NCBI GenBank assembly: GCA_913009235.1
Contig: CAJVXS010000003.1
Coordinates: 62,001-126,000, forward strand
DNA: 64,000 nucleotides
Direction of reading: 5' to 3'
Source of the DNA: an uncultured Methylophilaceae bacterium
Lineage (GTDB): Bacteria; Pseudomonadota; Gammaproteobacteria; Burkholderiales; Methylophilaceae
Position numbers and translations under genes: made by a program. Below are positions 50,829 through 59,048 of the stretch, piece after piece; position 1 is the first letter of the stretch, and every line of letters begins with the position of its first letter. The notes beneath the pieces were generated by a model that made no database searches, was not told the DNA's origin, and was given only the letters and a program-made list of their open reading frames with translations.

Positions 50829-51954
50829 GTTGAAGGTAATGACTATTGTAGGCACTAGGCCAGAGATCATCAAGCTAAGCCAAGTGATGAAAGAGTTAGA
50901 TCGACACGTAGATCACACAATTGTCCATACTGGCCAGAATTATGATTATGAATTGAATGAATTATTTTTTGAACAGTTAGACATTAGAAGACCTGATATC
51001 TTCTTGGAAGCCGTTAAAGGTACACCATCAGAAACTATTGGAGATATTATCGCAAAGGCTGACAAGGTCTTCGATGAACTGCAGCCGGATGCTTTATTGA
51101 TCTATGGCGATACTAACAGCTGCTTAAGTGTTATTCCCGCAAAGAAGAGAAAGATACCAATCTTTCATATGGAGGCGGGTAATCGATGCTTTGACCAAAG
51201 AGTTCCAGAAGAAGTTAATAGAAAAATTGTAGATCATTTGAGTGATATCAACCTACCTCTTTCAGAACAAGCTAGGGATTATCTGATTGCAGAAGGCATC
51301 AAGCCTGAAACAATTATTAAAACTGGTTCACCGATGACAGAAGTCTTAACTGCGAATATGGGAAAGATCAAATCTTGCGATATTCTAGAAAGAGAAGGGC
51401 TGAAGCCAAAAGCATATATTGTTATGAGTATTCACAGGGAAGAAAATGTTGACTCGCCCAAAAACTTCAGTGATTTATTAGAATCGATTGATGAGTTAGC
51501 TAAGAAATACAATATGCCAATTATTATTTCTACACATCCAAGAACAAGAAAGAAATTGGAAGATATTGGCCACAAAAACGAAAACCCTTTAATTAGATTC
51601 TCAAAACCTTATGGTTTTCATGAATATAACAACCTGCAAATGAATGCATTTTGCGTGATCTCAGATAGTGGCACTATTGCTGAAGAGGGGTCAATACTGA
51701 ATTTACCTGCTGTCACAATACGTCAGGCACACGAACGACCAGAAGGCATGGATGAAACGACAGTAATCATGTCCGGATTGAATAAGGCTAGGGTTGTTCA
51801 TGCAGTTGAAGTTGCTACAGCCCATAATTCACAAGATGCTAGAGTGATAAAGCCCGTTAAGGACTATGAGGCTGACAATGTTTCTAAAAAGATTTTAAGG
51901 ATCATCTTGTCGTATGTTGATTATGTTGACAGAACTGTTTGGCATAAACATTAA
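50821..51954 (+). CDS. fnlC: UDP-N-acetylglucosamine 2-epimerase-type enzyme, FnlC/WbjD/CapG type
   Basis: 377 aa, GT-B-like epimerase. It begins V-G-T-R-P-E-I-I-K, with the H-T-G-Q-N-Y-D-Y, G-D-T-N-S and H-M-E-A-G-N-R signatures of the WecB family and S-D-S-G-T-I-A-E-E in the C-terminal domain. Next to FnlA it is expected to epimerise C2 of the UDP-2-acetamido-2,6-dideoxy-L-hexose. A 90-base gap, the longest in this half of the operon, follows. Confidence 0.9.
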   Translation: MDKLKVMTIVGTRPEIIKLSQVMKELDRHVDHTIVHTGQNYDYELNELFFEQLDIRRPDIFLEAVKGTPSETIGDIIAKADKVFDELQPDALLIYGDTNSCLSVIPAKKRKIPIFHMEAGNRCFDQRVPEEVNRKIVDHLSDINLPLSEQARDYLIAEGIKPETIIKTGSPMTEVLTANMGKIKSCDILEREGLKPKAYIVMSIHREENVDSPKNFSDLLESIDELAKKYNMPIIISTHPRTRKKLEDIGHKNENPLIRFSKPYGFHEYNNLQMNAFCVISDSGTIAEEGSILNLPAVTIRQAHERPEGMDETTVIMSGLNKARVVHAVEVATAHNSQDARVIKPVKDYEADNVSKKILRIILSYVDYVDRTVWHKH

Positions 51955-52043
51955 GAGCGAAGTATACTCGCCCAAATAATTCTCTAGGTAAAGTAAGAAG
52001 CAATTATTTTCTACCTGCCACCTCATTCTACAAGGCTTTTAGT

Positions 52044-53429
52044 TTGAAGCGTTCTCTTTTAGCAATTTGTATATTAACTATATTGCTTGTTACTGGGTAT
52101 ACGGCAAATGCTTATAACGGCGATATTTATATATTTCTATTATTTTCAGCAACCTCAAATTTCCTATTGTTGTTTGGCTTCAGGGGGAAGGCTTTCTTTT
52201 TCGATACGTTTATCGGCGTATTTTTGTGGATTGCTTTCTGGTTAAAATTAGTTTTAGGCATCGCTGTGGTTGGCAGCTCGATTGCGGGTATTTCTGAGAG
52301 TGTAACAGTGCTAGATGACTCTTTGTTGGTTTCTTCAGTTGCTTTTCTCGCATTAATTATTGCGAGTTACCTTAAAGAGTTTATCTTATATAAAAATCAT
52401 CATGTTAATGACAAAGGCAACGGTGCAATGTTTTTTTTATATAAAGAGCATAGAAAATATATTTTAATTTTTTATGTATTGTTATTTGTTTTTATCGCTG
52501 TTACTAATTCAATTTTTCATATATACCAAAAAGGCATTGTAACCCCGCCAGGGGTTTCCTCAGTAGCTAATGTATATAAGTTGCTGTTATTGTTTGGGCT
52601 ATCTTCATTTGGTGCATTAATCCTTAGGTACGAGCTTGATTTAAAAAGTAAAACCACATTTTTTGCGCCACTCCTTGTGATTGTGGAGGCTTTTTTTACA
52701 AATGTCTCGTTATTAAGTAGAGCATTTATAATGAATATAGCCTCCCTGGGCTTTGGTTTTTTGAAGCACCTACAGCTTAATAAAATAAAACTTAAATTGA
52801 ATTTTCTAATCGTTATTACATTTGTGGGCTTGGTTGCCTTTATTGGCTCTGTTCTTGTTGTTAATAGTCTTAGGCTGCAAGTTTCAGATGGAAATAGTCT
52901 TACAGTCACAGAGCATGCCGAGTCTATTAGCAACCTTGTTTTAAATAGACTAGTTGGGCTTGAAGGAGTGGTGGCAGTATCGCGCCATCCAGGGATAGGG
53001 TTTGAATTATTTAGCGCATCTTTAGATGAAAAATATGATGAACATAGCATGAGTTTTTATGATAAGAATTTTATTGACTCACCATACACTGGCTTATATG
53101 AACGAATTAAAGGCAACAACAATATAAATCATTATTCTAGCCTTCCAGGATTTATAGCGTTTTTCTATTATTCTGGATCCATGTGTTTTGTGTTTCTGAT
53201 GACGTTCGTATTCGGCTTTATTGCTGTTTTTATAGAATGGCTAGCATACAATTTAAGCAGTAGAAATGTAATCTTTTCATCGCTAATAGCGCAAACTATT
53301 GCTTATAGATATATTCATTTCGGTTACGCACCATTAAATAGCTACAAGCTTTTTGGGGCTATCATATTCACTATATTTTCACTCTATATAATAGAGAAAG
53401 TATTAGGTTGTTGGTATAAAAATGTATAG
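52044..53429 (+). CDS. wzy: Wzy-like polysaccharide polymerase
   Basis: 461 aa with about ten to twelve hydrophobic helices and one large periplasmic loop (about residues 285-370, containing L-V-G-L-E-G-V-V-A-V-S-R-H-P-G-I-G and S-S-L-P-G-F-I-A-F). The topology and loop are typical of O-antigen polymerases, which have little conserved sequence. TTG start at 52044 without a strong ribosome site; the start is uncertain. It overlaps the second flippase by 8 bases. Confidence 0.7.
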   Translation: MKRSLLAICILTILLVTGYTANAYNGDIYIFLLFSATSNFLLLFGFRGKAFFFDTFIGVFLWIAFWLKLVLGIAVVGSSIAGISESVTVLDDSLLVSSVAFLALIIASYLKEFILYKNHHVNDKGNGAMFFLYKEHRKYILIFYVLLFVFIAVTNSIFHIYQKGIVTPPGVSSVANVYKLLLLFGLSSFGALILRYELDLKSKTTFFAPLLVIVEAFFTNVSLLSRAFIMNIASLGFGFLKHLQLNKIKLKLNFLIVITFVGLVAFIGSVLVVNSLRLQVSDGNSLTVTEHAESISNLVLNRLVGLEGVVAVSRHPGIGFELFSASLDEKYDEHSMSFYDKNFIDSPYTGLYERIKGNNNINHYSSLPGFIAFFYYSGSMCFVFLMTFVFGFIAVFIEWLAYNLSSRNVIFSSLIAQTIAYRYIHFGYAPLNSYKLFGAIIFTIFSLYIIEKVLGCWYKNV

Positions 53430-54921
53430 AAAATCATTTATTACAGGAGCTACTTTTAGTTACATCCATGTGTTCCTATATTTTTTTACAGGCCTATTAG
53501 TAACTCCAGTTCTATTAGGCCATTTTGGCCGAGATTATTTCTCATTGTTAATGCTAATATATGCAATTATTGCTTATATTAACAATATAAAGTTAGGGCT
53601 CCCTGAGTCGTTGGCAATGCTCGTTGCCAAGCAAAGCAATACAGAGTTAAGTAAGTTTCAGATTAAAAAAAGTTTTTTAATCTTGACTATTGTTGCTTGT
53701 CTCGCTCTGTCAATTATACTTCTAACCGGCACCCTGATAACTGATTGGAGGGTAATCTTAGGAGGTGTTTATCAATTAGAAGAAGATATTGTCTTGGAAG
53801 TGCTGTATGTATTGGTCGCTTTTTCGCTTATCAAAATACCTTTGGATTTATCTCTATCTGTTTATGTCGGCTTTAATGATGTTTATTTGGAAAAAATTTA
53901 CAGATCGATAAACCTAATTGTAAATCTTTTATTGGTATTGTTTGTGGTTCAGAATAATCACAATATAATATTTTTTGCCTGGTCTGCAGCTATTGCGGAC
54001 TTGCTCGTAAGCCTTGTATCCTTTGTGCATGCATTATTCAAATATAAAATTTATAGATCTGCATGGCATTCAGCTAACTTTAGAGCAACAAGACTGTTAC
54101 GTAGTGGTATTGATTTTTTTCAATTAAATATAACTCAGGCAATAGTTCTGGGTGCAGGTATTTTTCTTGTTAGTCATCTCCTCTCGCTGGAAAGTGTGGC
54201 TACTTATAGCTTAACAATGAAGGTTTATGCGTTCATTTTCTACGCTTTCACCATTATCAATACTGTTATCGCACCATTATATGGTAAATGCATAGCAAAT
54301 AATGACCATCAAGTGATTAATAAGGTTTTCAATGTTTCAATCTTATTATTGCCATTTGTCGGGGGCGTGATTTGGATTGTAACTATTGTTTTTATGAGGC
54401 ATGCTATACTCCTTTGGACATCTTCTGAGCATTTCTTTATAGGTAATTATTTTGTTGTATTTATGGGTTTGTTTCTTTATACAGTAGGATATATATATTC
54501 TTATATTACTTTAATATCTAGCTTTGGAAAGGTGTCCAGCATTCACTCCATAAGATGGGTCGAGGGTTTATTTGGCTTCTTTCTTTCCTTTATCTTAGTA
54601 CATTATATTGGTGTTTCAGGCATAGCAATCGGTCTCTCTTCTGCCAGCTTACTCATTTCAATGCGATATATGCCCATACATGTAAGGAAGGTGGCATCTA
54701 TTAATTTAGACTTTAGTACGCATAAAAAACATTTTTTTGTAGTGCTGCTGCCTAGCATTATTGCTGCCCTAATAATAGTAGAGTTTTATGACTCAATATG
54801 GGAGGGAATAATAGCAAGCGTTATATTACTCGCTTTCTACTCAGTTGCATCTTGGAAGCAGTTGGGCCTAGAAGATAGAAGAGATATTATTAAGCATTTA
54901 TTTTCTTACAAAATGAGGTGA
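53422..54921 (+). CDS. wzx: Wzx-type polysaccharide flippase (second of two)
   Basis: 499 aa, about 12-14 hydrophobic helices with the MATE/RfbX-like layout. Unlike the first flippase at 39436 it is paired with the polymerase gene (8-base overlap), so it is the more likely partner of Wzy. Two flippases in a single locus are unusual. One could serve a differently decorated unit or be a leftover of recombination between two clusters. Confidence 0.8.
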   Translation: MYRKSFITGATFSYIHVFLYFFTGLLVTPVLLGHFGRDYFSLLMLIYAIIAYINNIKLGLPESLAMLVAKQSNTELSKFQIKKSFLILTIVACLALSIILLTGTLITDWRVILGGVYQLEEDIVLEVLYVLVAFSLIKIPLDLSLSVYVGFNDVYLEKIYRSINLIVNLLLVLFVVQNNHNIIFFAWSAAIADLLVSLVSFVHALFKYKIYRSAWHSANFRATRLLRSGIDFFQLNITQAIVLGAGIFLVSHLLSLESVATYSLTMKVYAFIFYAFTIINTVIAPLYGKCIANNDHQVINKVFNVSILLLPFVGGVIWIVTIVFMRHAILLWTSSEHFFIGNYFVVFMGLFLYTVGYIYSYITLISSFGKVSSIHSIRWVEGLFGFFLSFILVHYIGVSGIAIGLSSASLLISMRYMPIHVRKVASINLDFSTHKKHFFVVLLPSIIAALIIVEFYDSIWEGIIASVILLAFYSVASWKQLGLEDRRDIIKHLFSYKMR

Positions 54922-54925
54922 TAAG

Positions 54926-55807
54926 TTGAAGAGTCGAGTTCTAATCTTGGGGGCCTCAGGGATGATTGGCCATCAGATATTTAATCATTTAAAAAATAAT
55001 AGTGATTACGATCTATATAACTTTTCGTATAGAAAAAAGTTACAGGCAGATACAGTGTTGTTGGATGCGAGAGATGAACAGAATTTCATTGATAAGATAG
55101 CAAGCATTAGTCCGCATTATATTGTTAACTGTGCCGGTATTTTGATTAACGGATCAGATGCAGATCCTGAAAATGCCATCTTTCTCAATTCGTATATGCC
55201 CCACAGATTGACCAGGCTGGCAGATAAGATTAATGCAATATTAATCCATATATCAACTGATTGTGTTTTTTCAGGCGACAAGAAGGAGCCATATGTAGAA
55301 ACTGATGAGAAGGATGGAAGAGGCGTATATGCCAAAACTAAAGGGCTTGGAGAGGTTGTTAATGACAAGCATCTTACATTAAGAACCTCGGTTGTAGGCC
55401 CTGAGTTAAAAAGCAATGGAGAGGAGTTATTTCATTGGTTTATGAATCAATCGGATAGCGTTTCTGGATTTACTAAAGCTATTTGGTCAGGCGTAACCAC
55501 AATAGAGCTTGCAAAGTTTGTTAAGTGGTCTATCGATCATCATATAACTGGCTTATATCATGTGACCAACAACTCATCAATTAGCAAGCATGATCTTCTT
55601 CGGTTGTTCCAAAAGTATACAAAAAAAGATATCAGTATTAAGCCATTAGATGGGAAAAATGTTGATAAAAGCTTTATTGATACCAGATTATTAATAGATT
55701 ATAAAATACCATCCTATGAGCGGATGGTTTCCGATATGATTAATTTGATTGCCAATAATAGGTCGCTGTACTCTCAGTATAAGGTCGGGACTTGTGACAA
55801 AGAATAA
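54926..55807 (+). CDS. RmlD-like sugar nucleotide reductase (WbvR-type)
   Basis: 293 aa, SDR. G-A-S-G-M-I-G-H at residues 9-16, S-T-D-C-V-F-S-G and Y-A-K-T-K (intact Y-x-x-x-K) match RmlD. With FnlA- and FnlC-type genes it should reduce C4 of the UDP-4-keto sugar. The short RmlD-like form, without the C-terminal cupin domain of CapF/WbjC (about 370 aa), is the kind reported for the UDP-L-RhaNAc/UDP-L-QuiNAc branch rather than L-FucNAc. TTG start with a GAGGTG site upstream. Confidence 0.8.
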   Translation: MKSRVLILGASGMIGHQIFNHLKNNSDYDLYNFSYRKKLQADTVLLDARDEQNFIDKIASISPHYIVNCAGILINGSDADPENAIFLNSYMPHRLTRLADKINAILIHISTDCVFSGDKKEPYVETDEKDGRGVYAKTKGLGEVVNDKHLTLRTSVVGPELKSNGEELFHWFMNQSDSVSGFTKAIWSGVTTIELAKFVKWSIDHHITGLYHVTNNSSISKHDLLRLFQKYTKKDISIKPLDGKNVDKSFIDTRLLIDYKIPSYERMVSDMINLIANNRSLYSQYKVGTCDKE

Positions 55808-57005
55808 AAAGATATTAATTGTTACAGAGTGCTTTTACCCTGAAGAGTTCAAGATAAATGATGTTGCTTTGTCGTGGAAAGGTAAAGGGTATGATGTTGA
55901 TGTGTTGACTTTAGCCCCAACCTACCCATTAGGCAAAGTTTTTCTGGGCTATAGAAATGGTTTCTTTCAAAAAGATGAATACCAAGGCATAAACATTTTT
56001 AGAGTGCACGCTGTTACGGGCTATAGAGATAGTGCAGTTAGAAAGGTCTTTAAATATATAAACTTTATGATTTTTGGCAGTATTGCTGCAATTTTTCTTG
56101 GCAGAAGATACGACTATGTTTTCGGGTTTAATGTGGGCTCACTAACAGATATGTTGCCAGCAGTTGTAATTCGCAAGTTATATAAGAAGCCAACTATGTT
56201 TTGGGTGCAGGATGTTTGGCCCGATAGTGTCTATGCATATGAGTTTAAAAAAACCAAGATACTTTCAACCTTGTTAGATGCGTTTGTAAAATTCATGCAT
56301 CACAACATTACTGCCGTTGCTATTTCAAGCAAAGGCTTTGAATCAAAATTAGAGCCATATGTTAAGAAAGGCTTAAAGTTTAATTACGCTCCAAATTGGG
56401 CAGATGATTTAGATATGGACATGGACCCTATTGCTCTAAGCAAAACTCAAAAAATTCATTTTACTTTTGCGGGAAATGTTGGCAAGGTGCAAAATCTAGA
56501 GAATATTATCAATGCATTTTGTTTATTGCCAGATGGACATCAAAAAAAATCTCAACTGAATATTATTGGCGATGGCTCTAATCTGATTAATTTAAAAAAA
56601 CTTTCGAATAACAATCCAAACATAATATTTCACGGCAAACAGATGCGTGAAGATATGGCTAAATTTTACAAAGCTAGTGATTTTCTAATTGTATCTTTAA
56701 TTAATGAGCCAATATTTTCAGTAACGGTTCCTGCTAAAACTCAAACCTATATTGCGGCTAAAAAACCTATATTGGCTATTATTAATGGCGATGTGGCAGA
56801 TATTGTGAATGATAATAACCTAGGGGTTTGTGCAGATCCATCCAATGTGGGCCTTATTAAAGAGGCTTTTAAAAAGTGTATAGATATGCCTGAGAATGAA
56901 AAATCTAAATTTATCATTAATAATACAAAGCTACTGGAAACGACCTTTAATAAAGATAGTATTATCAATATGCTAACCAACCAATTGGTTGGCTATAACG
57001 ATTAA
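55794..57005 (+). CDS. GT4-family glycosyltransferase, WbuB-like (probable L-FucNAc/L-QuiNAc transferase)
   Basis: 403 aa from the GTG at 55794 (AAGG 10 bases upstream, overlap of 14 bases with the previous gene). The opening K-I-L-I-V-T-E-C-F-Y-P-E-E-F, then W-V-Q-D-V-W-P-D-S (about residue 140) and F-A-G-N-V-G-K-V-Q-N-L (about 223) are the WbuB-type pattern. Enzymes of this type often add the second sugar, L-FucNAc or L-QuiNAc, to the initiating residue. Its position directly after the reductase supports that. Confidence 0.85.
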   Translation: MTKNKKILIVTECFYPEEFKINDVALSWKGKGYDVDVLTLAPTYPLGKVFLGYRNGFFQKDEYQGINIFRVHAVTGYRDSAVRKVFKYINFMIFGSIAAIFLGRRYDYVFGFNVGSLTDMLPAVVIRKLYKKPTMFWVQDVWPDSVYAYEFKKTKILSTLLDAFVKFMHHNITAVAISSKGFESKLEPYVKKGLKFNYAPNWADDLDMDMDPIALSKTQKIHFTFAGNVGKVQNLENIINAFCLLPDGHQKKSQLNIIGDGSNLINLKKLSNNNPNIIFHGKQMREDMAKFYKASDFLIVSLINEPIFSVTVPAKTQTYIAAKKPILAIINGDVADIVNDNNLGVCADPSNVGLIKEAFKKCIDMPENEKSKFIINNTKLLETTFNKDSIINMLTNQLVGYND

Positions 57006-57920
57006 ATGACGAAATATTTAGTAACAGGATCAACTGGATTTATTGGTAATCGACTACTAGGCTTGTTGAACACTATAGAGTGCGATGTTAGATTGCTTGC
57101 TAGATCTGAGGTCAATAATTATGAAACAGTGGTATGCAATCTGGAGCAAGATAGAATACCTAAGGGTGCTTTCGAATCTGTAGATACCGTTTTTCATCTT
57201 GCGGGCTTTGCGCATGATATGCAAGACCCCAGTAAAGTTGAAGATTTATATCGTGTAATTAACGTAGACGCTACAGTTGAGCTGGCTAGATTGGCAGTAG
57301 AAAGCGGTGTAAAACGATTTGTTTTTATTAGTAGCGTTAAGGCTGGAGGGGGTTTAGCTTCGGGCAAGTGTATTAATGAGCTTGATCAGAATGAGCCTGA
57401 AGGAGTCTATGGTAAAAGCAAACGAGAGGCAGAGTTAATGCTATTAAAAATAGGTAGCGAATCTGGTATGCATGTGTCAATCATTCGACCTTCATTGGTT
57501 TACGGCCCAGATGTTAAGGGTAATTTACAATTGATGCTATCTGGAATTAAGAAAGGCTGGTTTCCTCCTTTACCTGAAACGGGTAGCCGACGCTCTATGA
57601 TTCATGTAGATGATTTAGTGCGAGCGATTTTACTGGTTGCTGAAGACAAACGAGCTAATGGGGAAATTTTTATCGCAACAGATGGCACGCCTTATTCTTC
57701 TCGTGAGATTTATAATGCTATGTGTGATGTGACAGGCAAACCAATTCCAAAATGGAGTGTGCCAAAAGCCTTCTTCGATATTGCTAGCCTGGCAAGTCCT
57801 CGCATTAGGTATAAAATTAACAAATTACTGGGTGATGAGTGTTGTTCTTCTGCTAAATTAGAGGCACTTGGATTTCAAGCTAAAAAATCTTTAAAGGGTA
57901 TGAATGAAACAGATTTTTGA
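57006..57920 (+). CDS. NAD-dependent epimerase/reductase, WbpV-like
   Basis: 304 aa, extended SDR with intact T-G-S-T-G-F-I-G loop (residues 7-14), S-S-V-K-A and Y-G-K-S-K catalytic pair. Genes of this kind placed directly before an initiating sugar transferase usually encode a UDP-4-keto-6-deoxy-GlcNAc C4 reductase (WbpV, making UDP-D-QuiNAc) or a UDP-hexose 4-epimerase. No WbpM-type dehydratase is seen in the window to supply the WbpV substrate, so the exact role is open. Overlaps the next gene by 17 bases. Confidence 0.78.
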   Translation: MTKYLVTGSTGFIGNRLLGLLNTIECDVRLLARSEVNNYETVVCNLEQDRIPKGAFESVDTVFHLAGFAHDMQDPSKVEDLYRVINVDATVELARLAVESGVKRFVFISSVKAGGGLASGKCINELDQNEPEGVYGKSKREAELMLLKIGSESGMHVSIIRPSLVYGPDVKGNLQLMLSGIKKGWFPPLPETGSRRSMIHVDDLVRAILLVAEDKRANGEIFIATDGTPYSSREIYNAMCDVTGKPIPKWSVPKAFFDIASLASPRIRYKINKLLGDECCSSAKLEALGFQAKKSLKGMNETDF

Positions 57921-58464
57921 TTTAGTTCTAGGCATTGTGATTGTTGCGCTGTTGGCAGTCCCGATGCTATTCGTTGCTATTGCTATTCGTTTAACATCTG
58001 AAGGTTCTGCTTTATACTGGTCTGACAGAGTTGGTAAAAATAATAAAATATTCAGAATGCCAAAGTTCAGATCAATGTTAATTGGTACTCCAACTGTAGC
58101 TACACATTTACTGGGCAATCCAGATTCTTACTTGTCACCAATTGGCGGATTTTTACGTCGTTCTAGTTTGGACGAGCTTCCACAATTGATTTCAATATTA
58201 AAAGGCGATATGAGCTTTGTAGGGCCTCGTCCTGCCCTCTTTAATCAAGATGATCTAATCGCTCTACGTACTGAAAAAAGTGTGGACAAACTATTGCCGG
58301 GTATTACGGGCTGGGCACAAGTGAATGGAAGAGATGAACTGTCAATTACTAATAAAGTAGCGTTAGATATGGAATATTTAAATCGTCAATCATTCTGGTT
58401 TGATATAAAAATATTGTGGATGACTTGCTTAAAGGTTGCGAAGAGCGACTGCGTTAGTCACTAA
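57904..58464 (+). CDS. Initiating phosphoglycosyl transferase, PglC/WbtB type (monotopic)
   Basis: 186 aa. One N-terminal reentrant hydrophobic segment (about residues 5-32), then the PF02397 core: G-K-N-N-K-I-F-R-M-P-K-F-R-S-M, L-D-E-L-P-Q-L (catalytic D-E dyad near residues 98-99), F-V-G-P-R-P-A-L and P-G-I-T-G-W-A-Q-V-N-G-R. It transfers a phospho-amino sugar to undecaprenyl phosphate and starts the repeat unit. It is the last gene of the glycan operon, 14 bases before the unrelated isochorismatase gene. Confidence 0.92.
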   Translation: MKQIFDLVLGIVIVALLAVPMLFVAIAIRLTSEGSALYWSDRVGKNNKIFRMPKFRSMLIGTPTVATHLLGNPDSYLSPIGGFLRRSSLDELPQLISILKGDMSFVGPRPALFNQDDLIALRTEKSVDKLLPGITGWAQVNGRDELSITNKVALDMEYLNRQSFWFDIKILWMTCLKVAKSDCVSH

Positions 58465-58478
58465 CAAGGACAGTGATA

Positions 58479-59036
58479 ATGTTAAATGCCCCTATCTCGC
58501 ATGCTCCATCCAGTCAGTTAGCCATTATCGATGTGCAAACCAAGTTATGTGGTGTGATGCAAGCGACAGAGATGCAAGCCGTGATTCAGAACTGTAGCCG
58601 CTTAGCGCAAACAGCCAATTTATTAGAAGTGCCAGTCATTGCTACCGAGCAATACCCACAAGCCTTAGGAGAAACATTAGCTGACATCGCACAATACTTA
58701 CTAGCGAAAAAGCCAATTGCAAAAACTGCATTCTCAGCCTATGCTGAACCAAAATTTAAATCAAAGTTACAGCGAGATAAATCACAAATCGTATTGATCG
58801 GCTTAGAGGCGCACATTTGTGTCTTGCAAACAGCGCTTGATTTAATCGCACAAGGCAAACAAGTCTTTGTCGTTGCTGATGCCATTATTTCCCGCCAGCC
58901 TGAAAACAAAGCCAATGCATTGGCACGTTTAGCCAGTGCAGGTTGCATCGTCACTAACACTGAGTCAGTTGTATTTGAATGGTTGGGCAATGCCAGTCAG
59001 GAAGCATTCAAGGCAATCTCTAAACTGATGAAGTAG
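58479..59036 (+). CDS. Isochorismatase-family cysteine hydrolase
   Basis: 185 aa from the ATG at 58479; AAGGA lies 8 bases upstream, which favours it over the GTG two codons earlier. The catalytic triad is visible: Asp in I-I-D-V-Q, Lys in K-T-A-F-S-A, and Cys in A-H-I-C-V-L-Q-T, following the family cis-peptide position. The family includes nicotinamidases and other amidohydrolases; the substrate is unknown. It may be co-transcribed with the end of the glycan operon, but nothing links it functionally. Confidence 0.85.
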   Translation: MLNAPISHAPSSQLAIIDVQTKLCGVMQATEMQAVIQNCSRLAQTANLLEVPVIATEQYPQALGETLADIAQYLLAKKPIAKTAFSAYAEPKFKSKLQRDKSQIVLIGLEAHICVLQTALDLIAQGKQVFVVADAIISRQPENKANALARLASAGCIVTNTESVVFEWLGNASQEAFKAISKLMK

Positions 59037-59048
59037 GCGTGCCCACTA

